Source: Lachnoclostridium sp. | GTDB lineage: Bacteria > Bacillota > Clostridia > Lachnospirales > Lachnospiraceae | Assembly (NCBI GenBank): GCA_021770065.1 | Contig: JAETRR010000022.1 | Location: 17,979 to 81,978, forward strand | Reading direction: 5' to 3' | DNA length: 64,000 nucleotides | In this document: positions 51,439 to 60,736 of the stretch, one piece after another | Layout of the letters: every line of letters begins with the position of its first letter | Numbering within the stretch: the stretch's first letter is position 1 | The notes under the pieces: model-generated | What the model was told of the DNA's origin: nothing | The model's database searches: none | What the model saw: only the letters and a program-made list of their open reading frames with translations | Position numbers and translations under genes: made by a program

Positions 51439-52116
51439 ATGAGTAAGGAAATTCATACAACGATCAATGAATATCTTCCTTTGAGGGACGTTGTGTTTCA
51501 GACGCTCCGGCAGGCAATTCTTCATGGGGAGCTGAAGCCGGGGGAAAGACTGATGGAGGTTCATCTTGCAGAGCGCCTGGGCGTGAGCCGCACGCCGATC
51601 CGGGAGGCTATCCGAAAGCTGGAACTGGAGGGGCTGGTGGTGATGATTCCCCGACGGGGAGCGGTGGTGGCGAGCATTACGGAAAAGGATCTTAAGGATG
51701 TACTGGAGGTGCGCCGCACATTGGAGATTCTGGCCGGCGAGGTGGCCTGTGAACGGATTACGCCTGAGATTCTGGATGAGCTTAAGAAGGCGGGAGAGGA
51801 GTTCGGGCGTCTGAAGGAGACGGAAGATGCAAACCGCCTGGCCGAGGCAGATGTCCGCTTTCATGAGATTATTTATACTGCTACGGGAAATGCAAGGCTG
51901 ATTCATATATTGAGTAACCTCAGAGAACAGATGTACCGATACCGTCTGGAATATCTGAAGGACAGGAGCAGCCGGGAGAGGCTTGACCGTGAGCATTGGG
52001 AGATTTATACGGCAATCAGAAACGGCGATAAAAAAGCGGTTGAGGCAGCGGTCTGTGAACACATTGACAATCAGGAGACTGCAATTCTGGCAGGAATCCG
52101 GGAGCAGCAGGTATAA
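51439..52116 (+). CDS. GntR-family regulator, FadR/FCD type
   Basis: A 225-residue regulator: winged helix 'LRDVVFQTLRQAILHGELKPGERLMEVHLAERLGVSRTPIREAIRKLELEGLVVMIPRRGAVV' (about 15-80), then an all-helical FCD domain (about 90-215) whose 'DVRFHEIIYTATGNARLIHIL' supplies metal-binding Asp/His residues. The ligand is typically an organic acid. No adjacent catabolic operon identifies the target. The ATG at 51439 follows taggag; an in-frame start at 51394 gives a non-homologous leader. Confidence 0.88.
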   Translation: MSKEIHTTINEYLPLRDVVFQTLRQAILHGELKPGERLMEVHLAERLGVSRTPIREAIRKLELEGLVVMIPRRGAVVASITEKDLKDVLEVRRTLEILAGEVACERITPEILDELKKAGEEFGRLKETEDANRLAEADVRFHEIIYTATGNARLIHILSNLREQMYRYRLEYLKDRSSRERLDREHWEIYTAIRNGDKKAVEAAVCEHIDNQETAILAGIREQQV

Positions 52117-52205
52117 ATATAGAAGAATATGGGAATCCTCTGATGGACAAGGCTTATTTCCTCGGTTTGCTGCCGGGGATTTGGGCGGAATTCGGGAGGA
52201 GAGCC

Positions 52206-52460
52206 ATGAAAAAGAAGATTCAGTTAGTGATTTTAACTTTGTCAGTGATAATCGGAGGTGCGGGCACTTATCTGTGTGCCGGACAGATTCCTGCGTGCAG
52301 CCCGGCGCCCAGGGCCCAGATGGCCTGGTGGGGAGGTATTTTTCCGGAATACTGTCTGTCAGGGGCTGTGGAAGCCGCGGGAGAAGAAGAGGACGGCGGC
52401 CCGGAGACGGATATTCCGGTAAAAGTGCGTTTTAAATATCTGACATTCTTGAATGACTGA
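52206..52460 (+). CDS. Small signal-anchored protein of unknown function
   Basis: An 84-residue frame with a strong ggaggag before ATG 52206. A basic start and hydrophobic helix (KKKIQLVILTLSVIIGGAGTY) form a signal peptide or anchor. The rest is short, with two Cys (residues 31 and 50) and an acidic stretch (EAAGEEEDGGPETD). I recognise no family. It sits between the GntR regulator and murI, all in the same direction. Confidence 0.5.
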   Translation: MKKKIQLVILTLSVIIGGAGTYLCAGQIPACSPAPRAQMAWWGGIFPEYCLSGAVEAAGEEEDGGPETDIPVKVRFKYLTFLND

Positions 52461-52531
52461 TAAAATATCAGGAAATTTTTCTAAATGCAGGTACAGAATA
52501 AGATATTGCGGAACTGGAATGGGAGAGAGAT

Positions 52532-53356
52532 ATGAGCGATATAAGGGAAGCGCCCATAGGGGTCTTTGACTCCGGTGTGGGAGGCCTGACTGTGGTGAGA
52601 GAGATTATGCGCCAGATTCCACAGGAGCGGATTGTTTATTTTGGAGATACGGCCCGGGTACCCTACGGAACCAAGTCCCGGGATACGGTCATCCGTTATT
52701 CACGGCAGATCGTGCGTTTTTTGAAAACCAGAGGCGTGAAGGTCATCGTGATAGCCTGCAATACTGCCAGTGCCTATGCACTGGAAACCCTGCAGCAGGA
52801 GATTGAACTTCCGGTTATCGGGGTGGTGAAGCCGGGAGCAAGGGTGGCGGCCAGGGAGACACCCGGCGGAAATATCGGTGTGATTGGAACGGAAGCGACG
52901 GTAGGAAGCCATATTTACCGTGATTACATACAGAACCTGCGGCCGGACGCCAGGGTATTTGAAAAGGCATGTCCGCTTTTTGTTTCTCTGGCGGAGGAGG
53001 GATGGTGGAAGGATCCGATTACGGAGGCCGTAGCCAGGAGATATCTCCAGGAGATGAAGGATCGGCAGGTGGATACTCTGATTCTGGGATGTACGCATTA
53101 CCCTTTACTGCGCTCTACGGTGCGGAAGGTAATGGGGGAAGAGGTTAATCTGGTAAATCCCGCTTATGAGACGGCCATAAGCCTGCGGGAGCTTCTTCAC
53201 AGGGGGCAGATGGACAATCAGGGACACAATAAGACAGGGGAGAACCCCTATGAGTTTTTTGTCAGTGATGCGGCAAAGCGTTTTAAGGCTTTTGCCAATT
53301 CTATTTTGCCCTTTGATATTACAAGTACACGACAGATTCAGATAGAGGAGTTTTAA
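52532..53356 (+). CDS. murI: Glutamate racemase
   Basis: A 274-residue enzyme that supplies D-glutamate for peptidoglycan. The motifs 'IGVFDSGVGGLTVVREI', 'GDTARVPYGTKS', the first catalytic cysteine C76 ('IACNTASA') and the second C187 ('LGCTHYPLL') are intact. It is followed after 3 bp by the DUF1934 gene, a common clostridial pair. The N-terminal 'MSDIREAP' is short, so the start at 52532 with gggagag is confident. Confidence 0.95.
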   Translation: MSDIREAPIGVFDSGVGGLTVVREIMRQIPQERIVYFGDTARVPYGTKSRDTVIRYSRQIVRFLKTRGVKVIVIACNTASAYALETLQQEIELPVIGVVKPGARVAARETPGGNIGVIGTEATVGSHIYRDYIQNLRPDARVFEKACPLFVSLAEEGWWKDPITEAVARRYLQEMKDRQVDTLILGCTHYPLLRSTVRKVMGEEVNLVNPAYETAISLRELLHRGQMDNQGHNKTGENPYEFFVSDAAKRFKAFANSILPFDITSTRQIQIEEF

Positions 53357-53359
53357 TGT

Positions 53360-53809
53360 ATGACAAATGAGGTACTGCTTACGATTTCAGGACTTCAGCT
53401 TCTGGACGGAGAAGAAGGAGTTCCGATAGAGGTTGTGACGCCAGGGAGCTATTATTATCGGAACGGAAAGCATTATATTCTCTATGACGAAGTAATGGAG
53501 GGCTGTACGGACCATATTCACAATACAGTGAAAATCGGCGAGGAATCCCTGGAGGTTATTAAGAAGGGTGCTTCCAATACGCATATGGTATTTGAAAAAA
53601 ATAAGAAAAATGTGACCTGCTATGCTACGCCCTTTGGAAATCTGTCCGTGGGGATCATGGCCCATCGGATCCGGATTGATGAGAGCGACACAGATATTGA
53701 TGTTGAAGTGGGGTATTCTCTGGATGTGAACGACGAGTATCTTGCGGACTGCTCCATTGCACTGAATGTAAAGTCCAAGAACGCAGGGAATTTCTGCCTC
53801 AGGCAGTAA
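53360..53809 (+). CDS. DUF1934 family beta-barrel protein
   Basis: A 149-residue protein of the DUF1934/YwiB family, a small lipocalin-like beta barrel of unknown function ('VLLTISGLQLLDGEEGVPIEVVTPGSYYYRNGKHYILYDEVMEG', 'NTVKIGEESLEVIKKG', 'MVFEKNKKNVTCYATPFGNLSVGI'). The start ATG lies 3 bp past the murI stop codon, with aggagttt inside murI as its ribosome site. Co-transcription with murI is likely. Confidence 0.85.
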   Translation: MTNEVLLTISGLQLLDGEEGVPIEVVTPGSYYYRNGKHYILYDEVMEGCTDHIHNTVKIGEESLEVIKKGASNTHMVFEKNKKNVTCYATPFGNLSVGIMAHRIRIDESDTDIDVEVGYSLDVNDEYLADCSIALNVKSKNAGNFCLRQ

Positions 53810-53833
53810 ACGGATGCAAAGAGACAGCCGAGC

Positions 53834-53920
53834 GGCCCGTGCGCCGCTTCAGCGGCAGTTTCCCTGCACGGGCCTGGCATAAAAAAGAAGTGCCGGATAT
53901 AAAATCCGCACTTCTTTTTT
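53834..53920. terminator. GC hairpin and bidirectional terminator between convergent genes
   Basis: GGCCCGTGC (53834-53842) pairs with GCACGGGCC (53866-53874), enclosing a CCGCTTCAGCGG hairpin. Then AAAAAAGAAGTGC (53881-53893) pairs with GCACTTCTTTTTT (53908-53920). The second stem terminates both strands. Confidence 0.9.
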
Positions 53921-53929
53921 ACAACCGAT

Positions 53930-54370
53930 TTACTTTTTAAACAGGCGCTTGAAAAAGCCTTTCTTAGGCGGAGGTGTCTCAAGCCCGCCTCTTGCACTCT
54001 TGACAGCGCTGATGTAGATGCCGCTGACTACAACCTTTACCTCGCGCTTTACGGGAATCAGCTCAAATACTTTATCGTCACAAACCAGCGTCATTACCTT
54101 GGGACCGATCTTTGCCTTCACAATGGGAAGTTTATTCCAGCGCAGGAGCTTGGGCGTCTGTTCGATTACCTGGGAGGGCAGCCCGGATTGTGAAATCTTC
54201 ATGCGCTTTTTGTCGATAACCAGCATACTGACGGTCTGGGCCATGGCCTGCATCTGCTCTTCCTGAGCAGCCTGGCGCCGCTGTGCCTTTTTTCCGAAGA
54301 AATATAATGCTACCAGTGCGGCAATTAAGACAACAATGATAACAATTAAAACAATACTTAATGTTGACAT
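53930..54370 (-). CDS. Single-pass membrane protein of unknown function
   Basis: A 146-residue protein: an N-terminal membrane helix ('LSIVLIVIIVVLIAALVALYFF', about 4-25), a Gln/Arg-rich helix, then a small basic domain ('VSMLVIDKKRMKISQSGLPSQVIEQTPKLLRWNKLPIVKAKIGPKVMTLVCDDKVFELIPVKREVKVVVSGIYI') and a Lys-rich end. The ATG at 54370 is taken because aggagg lies just upstream and the helix begins there; a longer frame overlaps the divergent cls gene. I cannot name a family. Confidence 0.75.
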   Translation of the reverse strand: MSTLSIVLIVIIVVLIAALVALYFFGKKAQRRQAAQEEQMQAMAQTVSMLVIDKKRMKISQSGLPSQVIEQTPKLLRWNKLPIVKAKIGPKVMTLVCDDKVFELIPVKREVKVVVSGIYISAVKSARGGLETPPPKKGFFKRLFKK

Positions 54371-54509
54371 TAATTCGATTCCTCCTGCGTATTTCAAACA
54401 AAAGATATTATAACAGTTTTTCTGGTAAAGCGCAAGGGAAAATGATATACTAGCAGATAGCGGACAGCTTTGTGTTAGGTAAAGCTGGCCCCGGAGAGGA
54501 GAAAACATT

Positions 54510-55994
54510 ATGCTGGCTGTCTTTGGCGGCTTGTGGAATGGTCTCATCCAGCTTGTGGGATTCTGGATGGATCATCTTATTTTTATCAATATTATTTTGT
54601 CCATAGTGATTGTATTTTTTGAACGCCGGGAGCCGCGGACCGTCTGGACCTGGCTTCTTCTGTTGTATTTTATTCCTATTTTGGGAATCTTTTTGTATTT
54701 TATGATCGGACATGACTTTCACAAGCAGCACATGTTCCGGACCAAGGAAATAGAAGATGCCATGTATTCCGCAATCAGCAGGCAGGAGGAAATCATTATC
54801 CGGGACGAATTTGAGCCAAAGGATCCCAGGCTCCGCAAATACCTGGATGTTGTACTGATGAACTTGGAGGCGGCGGATGCCGTGTATACGGCAGATAATG
54901 ATATAGAAATCTACACGGACGGAAAAGAAAAATTCAAGGCGCTCTATGAAGCCATGGAGAAGGCGGAGGAGTACATCCATATTCAGTATTACATTATAAA
55001 AAACGATGAACTATGGCAGCCGTTTGAGAAGCTGCTGACGGAAAAGGTCAGACAGGGGGTGGAGGTCCGCCTTCTGTATGACAGTATGGGGAGCAGATCG
55101 ATGAAGAGGAGTGACTGGAAACGGCTGCGTGAGGCCGGTATCCAGGTGGGAGAGTTTTTTCCGGCTCTTTTCGGGCGGCTGCAGCTCCGTGTCAATTACC
55201 GCAATCACCGGAAGATTGTGGTAATTGATGGGAAAACGGCTTTTGTGGGAGGCTTCAATATCGGAAGGGAGTATGTCGGGTTAGATCCAAAGTTTGGATA
55301 TTGGCGTGATACCCATTTACAAATCCGCGGTTCTGCGGTACTCTCTTTGCATATCCGTTTTATTTTGGACTGGAATTATGCCACAAAGCAGAATCTTTTT
55401 ATTACGGATCGGTATTTTGAAGAATACAAGCAGGAACGCCGGGGGGATGAAGCCGTTCAGATTGTCACCAGCGGACCGGACTCTAAATGGCAGAATATCC
55501 GGAATGTTTACCTTAAGATGATCAGCAAAGCCAGAAAGAATATTTATATCCAGACGCCCTACTTTATTCCGGACGAAACCATTATGAATGCCATCCGCAT
55601 TGCGGCTATGTCCGGCGTGGATGTGCGGGTGATGATTCCCTGTAAACCGGATCATCCCTTTGTCTACTGGGCTACTTATTCCTATATCGGAGATTTGCTG
55701 GAGGCCGGGGCAAAGTGTTATACTTATGACAATGGCTTTCTTCATGCTAAGGGTATGGTGGTGGACGGAGTGGTAAGCTGCTATGGAACCGCCAATATGG
55801 ATATCCGCAGCTTCTGCCTTAACTTTGAAGTGAATGCGGTGATTTACAGTGTGCAGACGGCGGAGAGGCTGGAGGCTCTGTTTCTGGAGGATTTGAAATA
55901 CTGTACAAGGGTGACTCCTTATCTCTACGGAAGGCGGTCGTACCTGGTACGTTTAAAAGAGCAGTTTTCCAGATTATTTTCGCCATTGCTATAG
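54510..55994 (+). CDS. cls: Cardiolipin synthase
   Basis: A 494-residue membrane phospholipase-D-family enzyme that joins two phosphatidylglycerols. Two N-terminal helices (about 15-65) precede two PLD motifs: 'NHRKIVVIDGKTAFVGGFNIGREY' (H-x-K-x4-D) and 'FLHAKGMVVDGVVSCYGTANMDIRS'. The family's 'IGRQLRVNYR'-like region is seen as 'FGRLQLRVNYRNHRK'. It is followed after 50 bp by a lipoprotein PPIase gene. Confidence 0.95.
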   Translation: MLAVFGGLWNGLIQLVGFWMDHLIFINIILSIVIVFFERREPRTVWTWLLLLYFIPILGIFLYFMIGHDFHKQHMFRTKEIEDAMYSAISRQEEIIIRDEFEPKDPRLRKYLDVVLMNLEAADAVYTADNDIEIYTDGKEKFKALYEAMEKAEEYIHIQYYIIKNDELWQPFEKLLTEKVRQGVEVRLLYDSMGSRSMKRSDWKRLREAGIQVGEFFPALFGRLQLRVNYRNHRKIVVIDGKTAFVGGFNIGREYVGLDPKFGYWRDTHLQIRGSAVLSLHIRFILDWNYATKQNLFITDRYFEEYKQERRGDEAVQIVTSGPDSKWQNIRNVYLKMISKARKNIYIQTPYFIPDETIMNAIRIAAMSGVDVRVMIPCKPDHPFVYWATYSYIGDLLEAGAKCYTYDNGFLHAKGMVVDGVVSCYGTANMDIRSFCLNFEVNAVIYSVQTAERLEALFLEDLKYCTRVTPYLYGRRSYLVRLKEQFSRLFSPLL

Positions 55995-56044
55995 GTATGA
56001 GGGGATCGGGAGGATATTACAGAACGAATAATAGGAGGATGATT

Positions 56045-57151
56045 ATGAAAAAAAGATGGATTTTAGTGTTAACTCTTGCAGGCGTTTTGACGATGGCGGC
56101 GGCCTGCAAAAGCAAAGAGGAAGCCGGGGCAAATGAAGCACCGGATGTAGTATCGGATGAGGCTGCAGAAGAAGCCGGTGAGAGTAAGAGCAGAGTAGTT
56201 AAGCTTGGAAATTACAAGGGCGTAAAGGCGGAGGCTGTCAGCACAGAAGTGACGGAGGAAGAGATTCAGGCAGAGATTGACGCCCTGCTGGCCTTTTATC
56301 CGGCTACAAAACCGATAGAGGGCAAGACTGTCATAGAGGAAGGAGATACGGTCAACATTGACTTTGTGGGCCGGAGGGACGGAGAACCTTTTGAGGGAGG
56401 AAGCTCCCAGGATCAGGGTTATGATCTGACAATCGGTTCCGGTTCCTTTATTGCCGGTTTTGAGGAGGGGCTGATTGGAAAAGAGATTGGCAATACGTAC
56501 GAGCTGAATCTGACATTTCCGGATCCTTATAAGAATAACCCGGATTTGGCAGGAAAAGAAGTAGTGTTCGAGGTCACTGTGCACAACATAGTGGAATATG
56601 TGGATGCAGAGTGGACGGATGAATTTGTGCAGAAATATACGGAGTACGATTCCATAGAGGCATACCGGGAGGGTACAAAATCTACGCTGGAAACGGAAAA
56701 GATCCAGAACCAGCCGGCAGAGTGGGAGAACCGCGTGATCCAGGCTGTCGTTGCGGATACGGAGTTTGACTGTGATCAGGAGGAGATTGAGAGCATAAAG
56801 ACAGGTATTGTCCAGGAATATGAGATGTACGCCTCATTTTCCGGCGTGGAGCTGACGGATTTTCTGAAGTATTATATGAACGGCATATCGGAAGAGGAAT
56901 TCTACCGGCAGGCTGCGGACAGGGCGGAGAACCAGTTGAAAAGCCAGCTGGTGATTGAAGCCATAAGCGCCGCGGAGGATATTACGGTGACTGAGGAGGA
57001 ATATGAGGAAGGCTTAAAGAACCTGGCCGATCAGTATGGAGCGGAGAGCCCGGAGGCATTTGAAGAGCAGTATGGCCGGGAAACGGTGGAGGACGGACTG
57101 ATCTTTGATAAAACTGTTGATTTTGTGGTGGGGCAGGCTGTGGAGATTTAG
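56045..57151 (+). CDS. Trigger-factor-like FKBP peptidyl-prolyl isomerase lipoprotein
   Basis: A 368-residue exported lipoprotein: signal peptide with lipobox 'MAAAC' (Cys22), an acidic linker, an FKBP domain ('EGDTVNIDFVGRRDGEPFEGGSSQDQGYDLTIGSGSFIAGFEEGLIGKEIG') and a C-terminal helical part like trigger factor ('DEFVQKYTEYDSIEAYREGTKSTLE...'). It lacks the ribosome-binding domain of true trigger factor, so it probably folds proteins outside the membrane. The ATG at 56045 is used because aggagg (56033-56038) touches the alternative ATG at 56039. Confidence 0.88.
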   Translation: MKKRWILVLTLAGVLTMAAACKSKEEAGANEAPDVVSDEAAEEAGESKSRVVKLGNYKGVKAEAVSTEVTEEEIQAEIDALLAFYPATKPIEGKTVIEEGDTVNIDFVGRRDGEPFEGGSSQDQGYDLTIGSGSFIAGFEEGLIGKEIGNTYELNLTFPDPYKNNPDLAGKEVVFEVTVHNIVEYVDAEWTDEFVQKYTEYDSIEAYREGTKSTLETEKIQNQPAEWENRVIQAVVADTEFDCDQEEIESIKTGIVQEYEMYASFSGVELTDFLKYYMNGISEEEFYRQAADRAENQLKSQLVIEAISAAEDITVTEEEYEEGLKNLADQYGAESPEAFEEQYGRETVEDGLIFDKTVDFVVGQAVEI

Positions 57152-57215
57152 CATACAGTCTGCCTGGCAGCCTGTCCTGATACCGCATTGCCGGTATATT
57201 TGAAGCCCCTGGGGA

Positions 57216-57242
57216 ATAATCTTATTTTATTTTTCATAAGAT
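57216..57242 (+). promoter_or_regulatory. Candidate sigma-E promoter of spoIIID
   Basis: ATA (57216-57218), a 16-bp spacer, CATAAGAT (57235-57242). This fits the mother-cell sigma-E pattern (-35 ATA, -10 CATAnnnT) and gives a start about 20 bp before the spoIIID codon 1. No sigma-A-like alternative is visible. Confidence 0.6.
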
Positions 57243-57269
57243 GTAAAAAACGTTCTCAGGGGGATTACC

Positions 57270-57527
57270 TTGAAGGAATATATCGAAGAACGGGCGGTGG
57301 CCATCGCTAATTACATCATAGAGAACAACGCAACGGTGCGGCAGACGGCAAAGCGGTTTGGGATTAGTAAGTCTACGGTACATAAAGATGTTGCAGAGCG
57401 CCTGGTTCATATCAATCCGGCACTTGCAAAGCAGGCCAGAATCGTATTGGACATCAACAAGTCGGAGCGCCATATTCGGGGAGGAATGGCAACTAAGGAA
57501 AAGTATCTTCATCAAAAGAATGTATAG
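57270..57527 (+). CDS. spoIIID: Sporulation transcription factor SpoIIID
   Basis: An 85-residue mother-cell regulator that activates or represses many sigma-E genes. The diagnostic sequence is 'KEYIEERAVAIANYIIENNATVRQTAKRFGISKSTVHKDVAERL', with the HTH at about 22-42, and a basic C-terminal helix ('ERHIRGGMATKEKYL'). It starts at TTG 57270 with agggggatt upstream, a weak start consistent with limited expression. It is monocistronic, preceded by a sigma-E-like promoter. Confidence 0.95.
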   Translation: MKEYIEERAVAIANYIIENNATVRQTAKRFGISKSTVHKDVAERLVHINPALAKQARIVLDINKSERHIRGGMATKEKYLHQKNV

Positions 57528-57537
57528 ACAAAACCCG

Positions 57538-57565
57538 TTGACATTTGCATGAAACTTGCTAGAAT
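57538..57565 (+). promoter_or_regulatory. Sigma-A promoter of the MATE transporter gene
   Basis: TTGACA (57538-57543), a 16-bp spacer, TAGAAT (57560-57565), starting 10 bp after the spoIIID stop codon. Confidence 0.7.
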
Positions 57566-57616
57566 AGAGGGATAAAGTCTGACGACAGGCAGATTACCAA
57601 TGAGGAGAGTGTGAAA

Positions 57617-58939
57617 ATGTTTACCAAGCAGGATTTGAGAAAGCTGATTCTGCCATTGATCATAGAACAGGTTCTTCTGGTAGCTGTGGGAATGGCAGAT
57701 ACGATTATGATTTCCAGCGTGGGTGAGGCGGCTGTATCAGGCGTATCTCTGGTGGATACGGTGAATGTATTGCTGATTAATTTATTTACTGCCCTGGCCA
57801 CGGGGGGCGCTGTTGTCGCAGGCCACAGTCTTGGGGAGGGCTCGAAGGAACGTGCATGTGAGGCAGCCGAACAGCTTTTACTGTTTGTGTCTCTGGCTTC
57901 CATAGGAATTATGCTTGTACTTCTGGCAGGCCGTTCATGGATTCTGACCCACGTATTTGGAAGGATTGAAGCGGATGTTATGGCAGATGCCAGGCTCTAT
58001 CTGCTGATCACGGCTTTTTCTATCCCTTTTATTGCTGTTTACAACGCAGGAGCAGCTATTTTCCGTGCTATGAGTGATTCGCGAACATCCATGCTGGTGT
58101 CTCTGATTATGAATGGCGTTAATATTGCGGGAAATGCGCTCCTGATTTACGGCCTGAAAATGGGGGTAGAGGGAGCGGCTGTTCCGACTCTTGTGTCCCG
58201 GATACTGGCCGCGGTGATTATTACGGTGCTCCTGCGCAGACAGGAGCTTGATATCCATCTGCGCAGAGGGGAGCGGCTGCGTCCCCGGAAAAAAATTATA
58301 AAAAAGATATGCTTTATCGGGATTCCCAACAGCTTAGAGAACAGCGTCTTTCAGCTTGGGAAAATTTTGGTGTTAAGCCTGGTGACCAGTTTTGGAACTA
58401 CGGCCCTTGCGGCAAACGCGGTGGCAAATAATATTGCACTTTTTCAGATTATTCCCGGCATGGCAATCGGATATGCCATTGTTACGGTTGTTTCCCAGTG
58501 CGTGGGAGCAAGAAAATACGATGAGGCGAAATATTATACAAAGCTTCTTTTAAAATATATCTATGCAGGTATGTGGATGGTAAATCTGGCGGTTATCTTT
58601 ATCTGCCCGTTAATCGTAAAAGCCTACCATCTGTCTGCGGCAACCGGAGAGCTGACCACAAAAATTCTGATTTACCATGCTGTCTGCTGTATGTTTATCT
58701 GGCCGTTGGCCTTCAGTCTGCCAAACACGCTGCGTGCGGCAGGAGATGTGAAGATAACGCTGATTGTGAGTCTTTTATCTATGTGGATCTTCCGGATTGG
58801 ATTCAGCTTTCTTTTGGGAAAGGAACTGGGATGGGGCGTATTTGGAATCTGGGTTGCAATGACTATTGACTGGCTGTTCCGGGCCGTGTTATTTGTCATC
58901 CGGTACTGTGGGGGAAAATGGCAGGAGATCCGGTTTTAA
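57617..58939 (+). CDS. MATE family efflux transporter
   Basis: A 440-residue, 12-helix multidrug/toxin extrusion protein. Typical sequence includes 'LRKLILPLIIEQVLLVAVGMADTIMISSVGEAAVSGVSLVDTVN', 'MNGVNIAGNALLIYGLKMGVEGAAVPTLVSRILAAVI' in the middle and 'CFIGIPNSLENSVFQLGKILV' starting the second half. It probably exports cationic compounds using a Na+ or H+ gradient. The ATG at 57617 is preferred to the GTG at 57611, because gaggag (57602-57607) is spaced for it. The 164 bp after it show no terminator. Confidence 0.92.
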   Translation: MFTKQDLRKLILPLIIEQVLLVAVGMADTIMISSVGEAAVSGVSLVDTVNVLLINLFTALATGGAVVAGHSLGEGSKERACEAAEQLLLFVSLASIGIMLVLLAGRSWILTHVFGRIEADVMADARLYLLITAFSIPFIAVYNAGAAIFRAMSDSRTSMLVSLIMNGVNIAGNALLIYGLKMGVEGAAVPTLVSRILAAVIITVLLRRQELDIHLRRGERLRPRKKIIKKICFIGIPNSLENSVFQLGKILVLSLVTSFGTTALAANAVANNIALFQIIPGMAIGYAIVTVVSQCVGARKYDEAKYYTKLLLKYIYAGMWMVNLAVIFICPLIVKAYHLSAATGELTTKILIYHAVCCMFIWPLAFSLPNTLRAAGDVKITLIVSLLSMWIFRIGFSFLLGKELGWGVFGIWVAMTIDWLFRAVLFVIRYCGGKWQEIRF

Positions 58940-59103
58940 AAGACGGATAATTAAGGCTTGTAAAGCAGCCGGTGATTACATATAATTGGTAAAAACAGTG
59001 CGGACATTCGGCAGCACAGGTTTTTATGGCTGAAAAAGGGTTTGTATATTCATGTAGAGCCGGGTAATAGTTAAAACAGGGGAGTACACAGGAGGAAGAT
59101 GGA

Positions 59104-60645
59104 TTGAACAGGGAGATGATTATTGTGCTGGACTTTGGCGGACAGTACAATCAGCTGATAGCCCGAAGAGTCAGAGAGTGTGGTGTGTACTGTGAAGTGC
59201 ACCCTTATACGATATCGTTGGACAGGCTTCGGGAAATGAATCCGAAAGGAATTATTTTCACAGGGGGACCGAACAGTGTCTATGAGGAGACTTCGCCTCA
59301 TTATCAGAGGGAGATATTTGATCTGAACATTCCGATTCTCGGGATCTGCTATGGCTCTCAAGTGATAGCTTATACTCTGGGCGGCTCGGTGAAGACGGCT
59401 CCGGTCGGCGAATACGGCCATACGGAGGTTCAGGTAGATAAGAGCTCCGTGCTGTTTCGGGATGTAGAGGAAACCACGGCTGTGTGGATGAGCCATACGG
59501 ATTATATTGAGATACCGCCGGAGGGCTTTCGGGTTACGGCGCATACGCCTGTGTGCCCGGTGGCGGCTATGGAGTGCCAGGAGAGAAAGCTGTATGCAAC
59601 GCAGTTCCATCCGGAGGTGATGCATACCAAAGAGGGGCAGAAGATGCTCCGGGCTTTTGTGTATGAGGTGTGCGGATGTTCCGGTGACTGGCGGATGGGT
59701 TCCTTCGTGGAGGAGACGATTCGGCAGATCCGGGACAAGGTCGGAAGCGGAAAGGTGCTCTGTGCGTTGTCCGGAGGCGTGGATTCTTCGGTGGCAGCGG
59801 TTCTGCTTTCCAAGGCAATCGGGAAGCAGCTGACTTGTGTGTTTGTTGATCATGGCCTCCTTCGAAAAAACGAGGGCGATGAGGTGGAAGCGGTCTTCGG
59901 GCCGGAGGGGCCTTATGAGCTGAATTTCATTCGGGTGAATGCGCAGCAGAGGTATTATGAGAAGCTCAAAGGAGTGACGGAGCCGGAGGCGAAGCGGAAG
60001 ATTATCGGTGAGGAGTTTATCCGTGTCTTTGAGGAAGAGGCGCGGAAGATTGGGGCTGTGGATTTTCTAGTGCAGGGGACGATTTATCCGGATGTGATCG
60101 AGTCCGGGCTTGGGAAGTCTGCGGTGATTAAATCGCATCACAATGTGGGCGGTCTGCCCGGAGTTGTGGACTTTAAGGAGATTATTGAGCCTCTTCGGAT
60201 GCTGTTTAAGGACGAGGTGCGCAAGGCCGGACTGGAACTCGGGATTCCGGAGTATCTGGTGTACCGTCAGCCGTTCCCGGGGCCGGGGCTTGGCGTGCGG
60301 ATTGTGGGCGAGATTACGGAGGAAAAGGTCCGGATTGTGCAGGACGCGGATGCGATCTACCGGGAGGAGATTGCCAGAGCCGGATTGGATAAAGGACTTG
60401 GCCAATATTTTGCAGGGCTTACGAATATGCGATCTGTAGGGGTTATGGGGGATTTTCGTACCTATGATTACGCAGTGGCGCTCCGGGCTGTGAATACCAG
60501 TGATTTTATGACGGCGGAGTGTGCCCAGATTCCTTATGATGTGCTGTTTAAGGTGACGAGCAGGATTATTAATGAGGTGAAGGGAGTGAATCGGGTTATG
60601 TACGATCTGACTTCGAAGCCGCCTGGGACGATAGAGTTCGAATAG
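59104..60645 (+). CDS. guaA: GMP synthase (glutamine-hydrolysing)
   Basis: A 513-residue enzyme converting XMP to GMP. The glutaminase domain (1-190) has 'GGPNSVY', catalytic C82 ('GICYGSQ') and the late His/Glu ('QFHPEV'). The ATP-PPase domain shows '[16 protein letters not shown]'. The C-terminal dimerisation domain ends '[15 protein letters not shown]'. It starts at TTG 59104 with ggagg (59091-59095). No purine riboswitch is seen upstream. The 3' end of guaA is a known integration site for mobile elements, and an AT-rich element does begin just downstream. Confidence 0.96.
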   Translation: MNREMIIVLDFGGQYNQLIARRVRECGVYCEVHPYTISLDRLREMNPKGIIFTGGPNSVYEETSPHYQREIFDLNIPILGICYGSQVIAYTLGGSVKTAPVGEYGHTEVQVDKSSVLFRDVEETTAVWMSHTDYIEIPPEGFRVTAHTPVCPVAAMECQERKLYATQFHPEVMHTKEGQKMLRAFVYEVCGCSGDWRMGSFVEETIRQIRDKVGSGKVLCALSGGVDSSVAAVLLSKAIGKQLTCVFVDHGLLRKNEGDEVEAVFGPEGPYELNFIRVNAQQRYYEKLKGVTEPEAKRKIIGEEFIRVFEEEARKIGAVDFLVQGTIYPDVIESGLGKSAVIKSHHNVGGLPGVVDFKEIIEPLRMLFKDEVRKAGLELGIPEYLVYRQPFPGPGLGVRIVGEITEEKVRIVQDADAIYREEIARAGLDKGLGQYFAGLTNMRSVGVMGDFRTYDYAVALRAVNTSDFMTAECAQIPYDVLFKVTSRIINEVKGVNRVMYDLTSKPPGTIEFE

Positions 60646-60652
60646 TAAACAG

Positions 60653-60693
60653 AAAGCCGGGAAGCCGCATAAACAGCGGACTTTCCGGCTTTT
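60653..60693 (+). terminator. Terminator of guaA
   Basis: AAAGCCGG (60653-60660) pairs with CCGGCTTT (60685-60692), with an inner GCCGC/GCGG stem and a short T tail. Confidence 0.8.
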
Positions 60694-60736
60694 GATGTGG
60701 GGCGTGATACCTTTTTGATACCTATATAGAGAGGTT

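Noticed and set aside
58940..59103. Possible purine riboswitch upstream of guaA
   Set aside because: The conserved core of guanine/adenine riboswitches (TATA-flanked P1, paired loops, T-x-x-x-ACC) could not be found, and there is no terminator in the leader.
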